A program made the translations under genes and the position numbers. A DNA stretch of 64,000 bases from Rhizorhabdus sp049889055. GTDB taxonomy: Bacteria; Pseudomonadota; Alphaproteobacteria; Sphingomonadales; Sphingomonadaceae. Under the pieces are notes generated by a model. That model was not told where the DNA came from. It was given only the letters and a program-made list of their open reading frames with translations, and did no database searches. The stretch covers positions 186,001 through 250,000 of the forward strand of contig NZ_JBLTWO010000001.1 of the NCBI RefSeq assembly GCF_049889055.1. The letters are read 5' to 3'. Shown in pieces: positions 24,999-33,922 of the stretch. Numbering within the stretch: position 1 is the stretch's first letter; the number at the start of each line of letters is the position of its first letter.

Positions 24999-25361
24999 TC
25001 AATCCGCCCCAGTGGGTCTCGGGGCCTTGATCGTCGCCGCGAAGGCGGCCACCGCCTTCTTCTCGTCCGCGCTCAGGTCCGTCGCCTGCGCCTTGGCGTA
25101 AGCCAGCAGCATGTAGAGCGGACAATCGGGGCGGTAGTAGAAATAGACCACCCGCGCTCCGCCGCGCTTGCCGCTTCCGGAGCGCGCCCATCGTAGCTTC
25201 CTGACTCCGCCGGTGCCGGGGATCACATCGCCCGCCTCCGGGTTATGAGCGACAAAATCGACCAGCTCGGCCCGTTCCTCCTCGCTCCAGATCCTTTCGG
25301 CCGAGCGTACGAAAGTCTGCGTCTCGACAACGGTGATCGGCCGGATCTTCACCGTGACCAT
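24999..25361 (-). CDS. RelE/HigB-family toxin
   Basis: The 120-residue protein shows the RelE/HigB-like pattern: VVETQTFVRSAERIWSEEER, LVDFVAHNPEAGDVIPGTGG, VRKLRWARSGSGKRGGARV, then VYFYYRPDCPLYMLLAYAK. The basic residues in RKLRW and KRGGARV are where such mRNA interferases contact RNA. It probably cleaves translated mRNA when free of its antitoxin. ATG 25361 is preferred; a TTG 9 bp upstream is the only alternative and no clear ribosome site is visible. The pair lies between catabolic units, which suggests acquisition as a module. Confidence 0.82.
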   Translation of the reverse strand: MVTVKIRPITVVETQTFVRSAERIWSEEERAELVDFVAHNPEAGDVIPGTGGVRKLRWARSGSGKRGGARVVYFYYRPDCPLYMLLAYAKAQATDLSADEKKAVAAFAATIKAPRPTGAD

Positions 25362-25509
25362 ATACGTCAATGACGCCCAACGCGCAAGCCGATGCTGACC
25401 AGGGTCCCACAGCCCGCCGCAGCTCGGTATTGGGTCTGTCTTCTACTCCATTTGAACCATGCGCTTCTCCACCGCCGCGCCTATCATCCACGCGACTGCC
25501 GAGGAGAGG

Positions 25510-26421
25510 ATGCGCAGCATGGGTTTCGAGCTTCGGCCGCTGGGCGGTCCGATCGGGCGGGAGCTTGTCGGGCTGGACCTTGAACGCGACGTGCCTGCCG
25601 CGACGGCGGCGGCGGTGCGGCGGGCGTGGCTCGACCATGGCATGCTACTCGTGCGCGGGCCGGGGACCTCGCCTGAGGCGCAGCTAAGGCTCAGCCGCTG
25701 CGTCGGCTCGCTCGAGCCGCATGTCATTCCGAAGTTCCGCCATCCGGACAATCCGGACTTGATCCTGCTGACCAACAAGGACGGGCCGTCCGGCCCAGTC
25801 TATGATCATGACGGGGTGGCGATCCACGGGCGGATTCCGTGGCACAGTGACGGCGCCTTCGTCACCACGCCCAATGCCGGGGCGGTGCTGCGCATGGTGC
25901 AGCGGACGCGCGATGGCGGGCAGACCGGCTGGCTCGACCTCGCCGCCGCCTATGACGCGCTCGACGACGCGACCAAGGCCGAGATCGAGGGGCTGGAGGC
26001 GGTCTATCGGTTCCGCGCGGGGCTGGAGGAGATGCGCTTCAACAATCCGGGCGGCCGCCGGATCAGCCCGCGCAACGACAGCTATCCGCATTTCCCCCCG
26101 GTCGCCGTGCCGCTGGCCTGGGCGCATCCCGAGACCGGCCGCAGGCTGCTCTCGCTCAGCACGCTCAACATCGACCGGATATTGGGGATGTACCGCCCAC
26201 GCAGCGATGCGCTGATCCAGCGGCTGATCGACCATATGGTTCAGCCGGCCTTCCATTACATCCATGACTGGCAGGACGGCGACATGGTGCTGTGGGACAA
26301 TCGCTCCATGCTGCACGCCGCGCTCGGCCATCCGGTCGACCAGATCCGGATCGTCCACCGGACCACGATCAAGGGCACGCAGGCGACCGGACGGCTGCTC
26401 GACACGGAGGACGCGGCATGA
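25510..26421 (+). CDS. TauD/TfdA-family Fe(II)/2-oxoglutarate-dependent dioxygenase
   Basis: The product of about 303 residues has the jelly-roll of the TauD/TfdA family. The iron facial triad is His and Asp in WHSDGAF and a distal His in DNRSMLHAA; the Arg after IRIVHRTTIKG would bind 2-oxoglutarate. Known members release sulfite from taurine, cleave 2,4-D or hydroxylate amino-acid derivatives. The start is placed at 25510, next to a GAGGAGAGG; ATG 25519 matches the family N terminus equally well. The stop overlaps the amidohydrolase start (ATGA), so they act in one pathway, perhaps on an N-acylated compound. Confidence 0.85.
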   Translation: MRSMGFELRPLGGPIGRELVGLDLERDVPAATAAAVRRAWLDHGMLLVRGPGTSPEAQLRLSRCVGSLEPHVIPKFRHPDNPDLILLTNKDGPSGPVYDHDGVAIHGRIPWHSDGAFVTTPNAGAVLRMVQRTRDGGQTGWLDLAAAYDALDDATKAEIEGLEAVYRFRAGLEEMRFNNPGGRRISPRNDSYPHFPPVAVPLAWAHPETGRRLLSLSTLNIDRILGMYRPRSDALIQRLIDHMVQPAFHYIHDWQDGDMVLWDNRSMLHAALGHPVDQIRIVHRTTIKGTQATGRLLDTEDAA

Positions 26422-28121
26422 GCGATTTCGACCTGACGATCCGCGGCGGCCTGATCGTCGACGGCAGCGGGGCCGAGCCTTTCCGGGGCGATATCGGCAT
26501 AAGGGACGGCCTGATCGCGGCGATCGGCGACGCGCTGCCTCCGGCCGCGCAGGACATCGATGCAGCGGGGCTGATCGTCACGCCCGGCTTCGTCGATCTC
26601 CACACCCATTATGACGGGCAGGTGACCTGGGAGGAACGGCTGACCCCGTCCTGCTACCACGGCGTCACCACGGCGGTGATCGGCAATTGCGGGGTCGGCT
26701 TCGCGCCCTGCCTGCCCGAGCGGCGCGACTTGCTGATCCGGCTGATGGAGGGGGTCGAGGACATTCCCTATCCGGTACTCGCCGAGGGGCTTCCATGGAC
26801 CTGGACCAGCTTCACCGACTATCTCGATGTGATCGCGGCGCGGCGCTACGACATGGACGTCGCCGCCTATGTCCCGCATGCCGCACTGCGCGTCCATGTG
26901 ATGGGCGAGCGCGGCGCCGTGCGCGAGGCGGCGACGGCCGAGGATCTGGCGGAGATGGCGCGCCTGCTGGGCGAGGCGCTCGACGCAGGGGCGCTCGGCA
27001 TCGCCACGTCGCGCACCTTCTTCCACCGGTCGAGCGACGGGCGGGCGATCCCGACCTATGGCGCGGCGGATGCGGAGATGCTGGCGCTGGCGCGGGTTCT
27101 GCGCGCCAAGGGCAAGGGCGTGTTCCAGATCGTCGAGGACGTCCACCTGCCCGACCGGTCGATCGCCGCCCTCGCCGACATCGCGCGCGAGGCGCAGCGT
27201 CCGCTGACCTTCTCGATGGGCTGCAGCAACAGCGGGCCTTATGCCTGGCCCGGTCTGCTCGAGCAGCTGAGCGCGGCCAATGCGGACGGCGTCACGGTCA
27301 AGGCGCAGCTGATGCCGCGCGCGATCGGGATGCTGCTGGGCTTCGAGCTGACCCTCAACCCCTTCTACACGACCGCGACCTATAAGCAGCTGTCGGCGCT
27401 GCCGCTGGCCGAGCGGCTGGCGCGGCTGCGCGACCCGGCGGTCCGCAGCGCGATCCTGGCCGAGCCGGTCGATCCCGATCCCGCGCTGGTGCTGGGTCGG
27501 ATGGTGCGCCAGTTCGAGACGATGTTCGTCCTCGGCGAACGGCCCGATTATGAGCAGACACCCGAGCGCAGCATCGCCGGCATGGCGGCGAGCCGGGGAA
27601 TCAGCCCAGAGGCGCTCGCCTATGACCTGATGACCGAGGGCGAGAGCGGCGGGAAGCTCTACCTCGCCATGGCCAATTTCGCCGACGGCAGGCTCGACGC
27701 GGTCGGCGCGATGCTCGATCATCCCGACGTGGTGCTGGGCCTGGGCGATGGCGGCGCGCATGTCGGCACGATCTGCGACGCCAGCTATTCGACCTTCGCG
27801 TTGACGCATTGGGTGCGCGACCGGCCGCAGGGGCGCAAGCCGCTGGCCGATATCGTGCGGCGAATGACCTCGGCCACGGCGTCGATCGCCGGCTTCGCGG
27901 ATCGCGGGCTGCTGCAGCCCGGCCTGCGCGCCGATATCAACCTGATCGACATGGACGCGCTGGCCCTGCGCGAGCCCGAGCTGCGCTACGATCTTCCGGG
28001 CGGGGGACGGCGGCTGATCCAGCGCGCCGACGGCTACCGCGCGACCATCGTCCATGGCGAGGTGGTCAGCCGCGACGGGGAGCCCACCGGCGCCCGGCCC
28101 GGACGGCTGATCCGGGCCTGA
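26418..28121 (+). CDS. N-acyl-D-amino-acid deacylase-type amidohydrolase
   Basis: This 567-residue metal-dependent hydrolase has the amidohydrolase layout: N-terminal beta-sandwich with LTIRGGLIVDGSG, the metal-binding H62-x-H64 in VDLHTHYDGQ, a long TIM barrel with NCGVGFAPC, and a late GDGGAHVGTICDAS segment carrying the catalytic Asp region, then the returning sandwich strands (ADINLIDMDAL). This matches the D-aminoacylase/N-acyl-D-amino-acid deacylase group. ATG 26418 overlaps the dioxygenase stop by 4 bp. The convergent TonB receptor gene ends 3 bp beyond, and may import the substrate. Confidence 0.85.
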   Translation: MSDFDLTIRGGLIVDGSGAEPFRGDIGIRDGLIAAIGDALPPAAQDIDAAGLIVTPGFVDLHTHYDGQVTWEERLTPSCYHGVTTAVIGNCGVGFAPCLPERRDLLIRLMEGVEDIPYPVLAEGLPWTWTSFTDYLDVIAARRYDMDVAAYVPHAALRVHVMGERGAVREAATAEDLAEMARLLGEALDAGALGIATSRTFFHRSSDGRAIPTYGAADAEMLALARVLRAKGKGVFQIVEDVHLPDRSIAALADIAREAQRPLTFSMGCSNSGPYAWPGLLEQLSAANADGVTVKAQLMPRAIGMLLGFELTLNPFYTTATYKQLSALPLAERLARLRDPAVRSAILAEPVDPDPALVLGRMVRQFETMFVLGERPDYEQTPERSIAGMAASRGISPEALAYDLMTEGESGGKLYLAMANFADGRLDAVGAMLDHPDVVLGLGDGGAHVGTICDASYSTFALTHWVRDRPQGRKPLADIVRRMTSATASIAGFADRGLLQPGLRADINLIDMDALALREPELRYDLPGGGRRLIQRADGYRATIVHGEVVSRDGEPTGARPGRLIRA

Positions 28122-28124
28122 CGC

Positions 28125-30914
28125 TCAGAAGAAGGCCTTGCGGAACTCGATGCGGATCGCGCGGCCGACAGGGTCGAGGAAGCTGCCCTGATAGCGCGAG
28201 GGCGTGGCGCCGGTCGCGTCGCGCACGCGGGGCAGCGCATCGAACAGATTGTCGACGCGCAGCGAGATACGCGCGCCTTGCGCCCAGTCGGCATTGGCGA
28301 GCGCCGGTATCTGGGCAAGGTTGACGAACAGCCGCGCATTTACCTTGGCGAGCGCAGCGAAACGGAGATCGCCCGAAGCCGATCCGGCCGCCGCGTTCAC
28401 CGTCGTGCCCTGCTGCCAATTGCCCGTCATCCGCAGGCCCAGGCCATTATTGGAATAGGTGAACTGCGCCTCCAGCTCGTGCCGCGGCGTGCCGCCGGTG
28501 GCGCCGATCGCGTCGCCGTCGAGCAGGTCGAGCAGCGGCAGACCCCGGCGGATCAGTATCTCCTCCTTGAAGTGCCAGGTGTGGAAGAGCGAGAATTGCA
28601 GCCGCCCGCCCTGTCCGCCACCGGGACCGCGGAAGCCGGGGCCTCCGCCGGGTGCGCCCGTTGCCTGCGGACCGCCCGCCTGCTGCTGCCCGTCGGGGCG
28701 CGGGGCGCCGGGCGCATCGCCGCCCTCACGCGGCCGGTTGCCTTCGCCTTCGCCGCGTTGCGCAGCCGCCGCCCGCCGTTCGGCGAAACGCCGCGCCATC
28801 GCGCCCGATCGCATCGCGTCGATCACCGACTGGGCGGTCTTCAACCGCTTGGTGAAGGTCAAGCCCCAGCGCAGCTGGCTCTGCTCCTGCCGGTCGAAAT
28901 TGACCGCGCGCGCGTCGATCCGGATCAGATCGCCATCCTCGTCGCGGATGAAGCGATCGGCGAAGGCGGCGGCGATGGCCGGCGTCGGCTCGGGGAAGCC
29001 GGCGATCGCGTTGCGGATGCGGCTGTGGACATAATCGGCCGAGAGGGTGACGTCCTCCTTGAACGGCTTGAGCGTGAAGCCGAGCTTCATCACGCGGCGG
29101 CGATCGGCGAGCAGATCGGGATTGCCCCCGCCCAGCTGCGCGATGTCGACCGTCACGCCGCGCAGATAATCATAGGTCCTTACGTCGGGCGTGAGCACTT
29201 GCGGGTTACCCAGCTGCTGCACCGATGGCGCGCTGCGATCATGGGTCATCGAGAAGATCAGGCTGATCCCGTCGCGCGGCTTCCACGTCGTGCCATAGCC
29301 ATAGGCGCCGAGCGCGCCGAAGTCGGAATAGCGATCTACCGCCGCGTTGACGTTGATCGACAGATCGCCGATCGCCGGAAGGACGTCGTTGCGCCGGCTG
29401 GTCAGGGGCAGATCGAGGCTGACGCGGCCGTTGACGTCGGTGCGCGACAGGTCCGCCGCACTGAGGATGCCCGAGCGCGTCGACCGGCTGCCGAGGCCGA
29501 GCGCGCTGAACCCGCCTTTGAAGCTGGCGTTGAGCGGCCCCGCCGGCAGGTCGAGCAGCGGACCGTTCGCGACCAGCTGGATGTCGCCGCTGTCGGAGGT
29601 CGATCGCGCCCGGTCGACGATGCGGCTGTCGAGATAGCCGCTCGCGATCGAACCGAAGGGATTGACCGACGCATCGCCCGCGAGAATTGCGCCCTGCAGG
29701 TCGGTCAGATCATAGCCGCGCCAGGTCCGCGTGCGGCTGACGACATGGTCGTAATTGCCGGTCAGCGACAGCTTCCACTTCGCCACATCCTTGTCGAGCG
29801 AGAAGCCGAGATGCCCGGTCCAGCCCGAACTGGCCTGCGTCAGCGGATCATCGCCGAGATAGCGCAGCAGCGAGACGTCGCTCCCGAAGGGCGAGAAGGG
29901 GTTGGATGCCGGCAGTTGAAGCGCCGATCCGGGCAGGCCGCGCAGGCTGTCGCTGTCCGAGATGTTGAGATTGGCGTTGAGCGTCGCCGCGACAGTGTCG
30001 AGGATCGTGCGCGAATAGACGCTGTTGACGTCGAGCGTCCGGGTGCGCGGGCGGATCGTTCGGAAGCGGCCGACATCGCTGCTGTTCGGGCGGTTGGCGC
30101 CAGCGACGAAATCGGACAGCGCCGGAGCGCCGGACGCCGCATTGGCGGGGACGCCCGCCACGGTGACGGGCTGACCCGCGAGGATGCTGAGCGCCGGATC
30201 GATCTCGGCCCCGCGCGTCGCCGCCTCGACATTGCCGACCGCATCGAAGCTGCGTCCGCTGCGCGAGATCAGGTTGCGCTCCGCCTCGGTGATGGCGGCG
30301 CTCTCCTCATATTCGAGATTGACGTTGAGCCGCTGGTCGCGGCGGATGTGGAGCAGGTTGATCTCGGCTTCGCCGGTTCCAGCACCGCCCCGCGTCGAGA
30401 GCCCGCCCTCGGCTTCCACCGTGACAGCGCGGAAGCGGCGGCGGAGCACGATGTTCACCACGCGCTGGTTGGCGCTGTAGCCATATTTGAGCGCGACCTC
30501 CTCGGGCAGGATGTCGACCCGCTCGATCGCCTCGGTCGGAATGTCGCGTATCTCGCGGAAGCCCGAAATCCGGCGGCCGTTGAGCAGGGTCACCGGCTGC
30601 TCGCCGCCCCGCCCCTGCCCGCTGCGGGTCTGGGGCGCCAGTTCGTCGAGCAGTTCGGCGATCGAGTTGACGCCCAGCGCGCGGACGTCGCCGCCGTTCA
30701 GCTGCTGGATCGGGGGGATGTCCCCCGTCACGGCGCCGCGCTGGCGCTGGCCGGTCACCAGGATCGGGTTGCTGTCCTCATAATCGGCTTCGTCGCCGGC
30801 CTCGGCGGAGCGATTTGCGACGCTGGATGGAGCAGACTGCTGGGCCGGGGCGACATCCGCCACCGCCAGCGCAAGCCCCAAAGCCGCCATGCTCCCAGAC
30901 CCCAACCGAACCAT
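28125..30914 (-). CDS. TonB-dependent outer-membrane receptor with Gly/Pro-rich insert
   Basis: The protein (about 929 residues) has a signal sequence (MAALGLALAVADVAPAQ), a TonB-box-like ILVTGQRQR near 55, a plug domain (about 65-170 with LLNGRRISGFREIRDIPTEAIERVDILP) and a 22-strand-type beta barrel ending IRIEFRKAFF, with terminal Phe for BAM recognition. Around residues 710-790 a low-complexity segment rich in Arg, Gly, Pro and Gln (GEGEGNRPREGGD, GGGPGFRGPGGGQGG) interrupts the barrel, probably a loop. Sphingomonads have many such receptors for catabolic substrates. The ATG at 30914 is preferred over an in-frame TTG 6 bp upstream. Confidence 0.88.
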   Translation of the reverse strand: MVRLGSGSMAALGLALAVADVAPAQQSAPSSVANRSAEAGDEADYEDSNPILVTGQRQRGAVTGDIPPIQQLNGGDVRALGVNSIAELLDELAPQTRSGQGRGGEQPVTLLNGRRISGFREIRDIPTEAIERVDILPEEVALKYGYSANQRVVNIVLRRRFRAVTVEAEGGLSTRGGAGTGEAEINLLHIRRDQRLNVNLEYEESAAITEAERNLISRSGRSFDAVGNVEAATRGAEIDPALSILAGQPVTVAGVPANAASGAPALSDFVAGANRPNSSDVGRFRTIRPRTRTLDVNSVYSRTILDTVAATLNANLNISDSDSLRGLPGSALQLPASNPFSPFGSDVSLLRYLGDDPLTQASSGWTGHLGFSLDKDVAKWKLSLTGNYDHVVSRTRTWRGYDLTDLQGAILAGDASVNPFGSIASGYLDSRIVDRARSTSDSGDIQLVANGPLLDLPAGPLNASFKGGFSALGLGSRSTRSGILSAADLSRTDVNGRVSLDLPLTSRRNDVLPAIGDLSINVNAAVDRYSDFGALGAYGYGTTWKPRDGISLIFSMTHDRSAPSVQQLGNPQVLTPDVRTYDYLRGVTVDIAQLGGGNPDLLADRRRVMKLGFTLKPFKEDVTLSADYVHSRIRNAIAGFPEPTPAIAAAFADRFIRDEDGDLIRIDARAVNFDRQEQSQLRWGLTFTKRLKTAQSVIDAMRSGAMARRFAERRAAAAQRGEGEGNRPREGGDAPGAPRPDGQQQAGGPQATGAPGGGPGFRGPGGGQGGRLQFSLFHTWHFKEEILIRRGLPLLDLLDGDAIGATGGTPRHELEAQFTYSNNGLGLRMTGNWQQGTTVNAAAGSASGDLRFAALAKVNARLFVNLAQIPALANADWAQGARISLRVDNLFDALPRVRDATGATPSRYQGSFLDPVGRAIRIEFRKAFF

Positions 30915-31082
30915 GCTCAAAATCTGCTCCCATGCCGAATGCTGTTCGTCCTCTTAGCGACGGTTTCTGACGGGAAATGTCAGTCCTGCAACATAGGTAA
31001 GGGTTCAGGCCATTGTTTCGCTTTCGATGCCGTGATCCATAGTTTACTTTACGGCAAGGCGTGCTGCAGGGGTGCCACCGCG

Positions 31083-32645
31083 ATGTTCGAGATGCTTCGG
31101 GAATTGGCCAGCGGCCGTTACGCGCCGCATGGCTATTGCCTCCTATGGGACCCCTGGCTGGTCTGGACGATGGCGGTTTCCGATGTGCTGATCGCGCTCG
31201 CCTATTTCTCGATCCCGGTGGCACTGGTCTTCTTCGTTCGTCGGCGCCGCGACGTCGCCTTTGGCGGGATCTTCTGGCTCTTCGCCCTGTTCATCACCGC
31301 CTGCGGCCTGACCCATCTGGTGGCACTGTGGAATCTCTGGAATGGCGCCTATGAATTGGAGGCGCTGGTCAAGGCGGTCACCGCGATCGCCTCGGTACTG
31401 ACGGCGATCATCTTGTGGCCGCTGCTCCCCAAGGCTATCGCGCTTCCCTCGCCCGCCAAGCTCCGCGCCGCCAATGCAGCGCTGCGCGAGGAGATCGTCC
31501 AGCGCGAGAAGGCCGAAGCCGCGCTCGTCCAGTCGCGCAAAATGGAAGCGATGGGCCAGCTGACCGGCGGCATCGCCCATGATTTCAACAATTTGCTGCA
31601 GGTCGTCGGCGGCAGCCTCGACCTGATCAGTGCGCGCTCGCGTAGCGACGAGCGTCTGCAGCGGCTGAGCGGTTTGGCCCTGGCCGCGCTCGAACGCGGC
31701 CGGCGCCTGACGAGCCAGCTCCTGTCCTTTTCGCGCATCCAGCGGATCGAACTGCGAACCGTGCGCCTCGACGAGATGCTCGTCGGCCTCAAGGAACTGC
31801 TCGCACGGACGATCGAACCCGCCATCACCCTCGAATTCCGAACCGAAGAAGCGCCGGAAGCGGTGCTGACCGATGCGGTCCAGCTCGAACTTGCCTTGCT
31901 CAACCTGGCCCTGAACGCGCGCGACGCGATGCCAGAGGGCGGGCGCCTGACGATCACCGTCGAGGGCGTCTCGATTGTCGGCCGCGACGACATCGCCGAC
32001 GGCGATTATGCGGCGATCAGCGTGGCCGACACCGGCACCGGCATGGACGAAGTCACGCTGTCGCGCGCCTTCGAGCCCTTCTTCACGACCAAGGCGATCG
32101 GCAAGGGCTCGGGCCTGGGGCTGAGCATGGTGTTCGGCATGGCCCGACAGAGCGGCGGGACGGTGACCATCGCGTCCGAACTGGGCGAGGGGACCAAGGT
32201 CACCATTTGGCTGCGCCAGGTCCCCCCCGCGGCCACTGCCGGCATGGAGCAACGCAGGGCGACGGACGTTCAGGCCGAGGGCTTGCAAGGTCTCCGCGTC
32301 CTCGTCGTCGATGACGAACCCATCGTTCGCGAAGTGGTGGCCGACATGCTGGCCGATCTCGGCTGCAAGGTGACCGTCGCCGACAATGGCCGCGCGGCGC
32401 TGGAGCTGATCGAGCGCGATACGCCGACGGCGCTCGTCCTCGATTTCGCGATGCCCGACATGAATGGCGCTGAGGTCGCGGAGGCCGCCCTGCGGCTGCA
32501 TCCGATGATCCGGATCGTCTTCGCAACCGGCTTCGCCAAGTCCGACGCGATCGAGGCGGTGCTGGGCGACCGCGCGATCGTCCTGCGCAAGCCCTTCTCC
32601 CCCAACTCGCTGGCCCAAGCGCTGCGGGCCGCACTCGGCCAGTGA
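31083..32645 (+). CDS. Ethylene-receptor-like hybrid sensor histidine kinase
   Basis: The 520-residue protein has three N-terminal membrane helices (about 25-115) that match the ETR1 ethylene-binding domain: SDVLIALAYFSIP with D34 and Y41, I71, then CGLTHL with C74 and H78. Each residue is offset by nine from ETR1 D25, Y32, I62, C65 and H69, the copper-coordinating or ethylene-binding positions. HisKA follows (H166 in GGIAHDFNNLL), an ATPase domain with NLALNARDAMP and GLGLSMVFG, and a C-terminal receiver (about 402-518) with D454. It should sit in the inner membrane with a cytosolic kinase. A GAF domain, found in ETR1, is missing. Sensing of ethylene is inferred, not shown. Confidence 0.85.
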   Translation: MFEMLRELASGRYAPHGYCLLWDPWLVWTMAVSDVLIALAYFSIPVALVFFVRRRRDVAFGGIFWLFALFITACGLTHLVALWNLWNGAYELEALVKAVTAIASVLTAIILWPLLPKAIALPSPAKLRAANAALREEIVQREKAEAALVQSRKMEAMGQLTGGIAHDFNNLLQVVGGSLDLISARSRSDERLQRLSGLALAALERGRRLTSQLLSFSRIQRIELRTVRLDEMLVGLKELLARTIEPAITLEFRTEEAPEAVLTDAVQLELALLNLALNARDAMPEGGRLTITVEGVSIVGRDDIADGDYAAISVADTGTGMDEVTLSRAFEPFFTTKAIGKGSGLGLSMVFGMARQSGGTVTIASELGEGTKVTIWLRQVPPAATAGMEQRRATDVQAEGLQGLRVLVVDDEPIVREVVADMLADLGCKVTVADNGRAALELIERDTPTALVLDFAMPDMNGAEVAEAALRLHPMIRIVFATGFAKSDAIEAVLGDRAIVLRKPFSPNSLAQALRAALGQ

Positions 32646-32743
32646 CGCTTGCAGCCAAGACATTGGCTCCGTGACATTGCCCCCATGACATTCGCAATGT
32701 CCCGGCCTTGATCCCGGCCGCCGGGCGGGACAATGCTGCCGGG

Positions 32744-33808
32744 GTGAAGGACTATACCCTCTCTCGCCCGGACTCGCGCCTGTCGCCCCCCTCGCTGTCG
32801 GCAGCGTCGGTGCGTCCGCTGCTGGCGATGATGGAGGCGAGTGGCCTAGCGCCCGCCGCCATATTGCGGCGCGCGGCGCTGCCCGCCGGGCTGTTCGATG
32901 CGGAACCCGCGACCGCGCTGCGCCTGTCGGACTATTTCCGGATCTGCGAGCAGATGGCGCTGCAAGGCGGCGACGAGAGCTGCCATGTGTCGCTCCGGCC
33001 GCTGATGGTGGGCACGTCGGATCTGGTGCAATCGCGCCTGCGCGGCTGCGCCACGATCGGCGAGGTGATGGAGGTGCTGGCGAGCAGCTACAACATCATC
33101 CACGGCCACCGCTATAATCAGGTCCAGCGGCGCGGCGGCGGCATCAGCTACATCATCGACGATGCCGATTTTCCCTATGCGCTCGATCCGGACGACGCCT
33201 TCGTCATCCTCTCGCTCGAATGCCTGCTGGTCTATGTCCACGTCCTGATCGCCTCGCTGGCGCCGCCGGGCGCGTCGGTCAGGCTGCGGTCGGTTCGCAC
33301 AAGAGGACCTTCGGGCGAGCGCGGGCATCTCGGCTTCCTCGGAGTGACGATCCGGCCAGTCGCCGGCGTGTTCGGCCTCGACTATGACAGCGCGACGGGT
33401 GCGCTGCCGGCGGCCACGGCCGGCAGCCCGGTCCTGTCCGCGCGGACCATCTATGGCGGCGTCGCGGACATGCTCGACCGGCTCGACATGATGGCGCCCG
33501 ACAGCCTCGACATCGTCGCCCGTGTCGAACGCGAACTCGCCGCCGGACGCTTCGAACAGGGCGAAGTCGCAGCCGCAATGGGGGTCAGCGTCGCGACCCT
33601 CCGCCGCAGGCTCGGCGAAAGTGGCACCGCCTTCCGCGACGTGCGCTCAACCTTCCTCAACCGTCAGGCCCGTGCCGCGCTTGCGGAAGGGCTCAGCATC
33701 GCCGACGTGGCGGAAAGCCTCGGTTTCTCGGACGGAAGAAGCTTCGCCCGCGCCTTTCGCCAGTGGAATGGCATGGCCCCCGGAGACTATCGCGACACAG
33801 CCAGCTGA
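32744..33808 (+). CDS. AraC-family regulator (OruR/ArgR-like N-terminal domain)
   Basis: The protein (about 354 residues) has an AraC_binding_2/Arabinose_bd-type N-terminal domain (about 25-230: LLAMMEASGLAPAAILRRAA, then YFRICEQMALQGGDE) and a C-terminal HTH_18 domain (about 255-350) with VAAAMGVSVATLRRRL and IADVAESLGFSDGRSFARAFRQW. Such regulators commonly activate adjacent catabolic genes. Translation could start at GTG 32744 or TTG 32708; the extra 12 residues are unconserved in appearance. It lies upstream of the hydrolase, TonB receptor and MFS genes on the same strand and is their likely activator. Confidence 0.8.
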   Translation: MKDYTLSRPDSRLSPPSLSAASVRPLLAMMEASGLAPAAILRRAALPAGLFDAEPATALRLSDYFRICEQMALQGGDESCHVSLRPLMVGTSDLVQSRLRGCATIGEVMEVLASSYNIIHGHRYNQVQRRGGGISYIIDDADFPYALDPDDAFVILSLECLLVYVHVLIASLAPPGASVRLRSVRTRGPSGERGHLGFLGVTIRPVAGVFGLDYDSATGALPAATAGSPVLSARTIYGGVADMLDRLDMMAPDSLDIVARVERELAAGRFEQGEVAAAMGVSVATLRRRLGESGTAFRDVRSTFLNRQARAALAEGLSIADVAESLGFSDGRSFARAFRQWNGMAPGDYRDTAS

Positions 33809-33922
33809 GCGAAATTGTCCTATAGAAGTTGATCCGAAGCGTCATCGACAGCGCCCGCCCCCGGCTTATCCTTTGGGCATGAAAGCGGATCATATCCGCG
33901 TACAGGGAGCAGGATCGTCTTG

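Noticed and set aside
28278..31082. A very long plus-strand frame upstream of the ethylene-receptor-like kinase
   Set aside because: It mirrors the TonB receptor gene on the minus strand; the kinase begins at ATG 31083.
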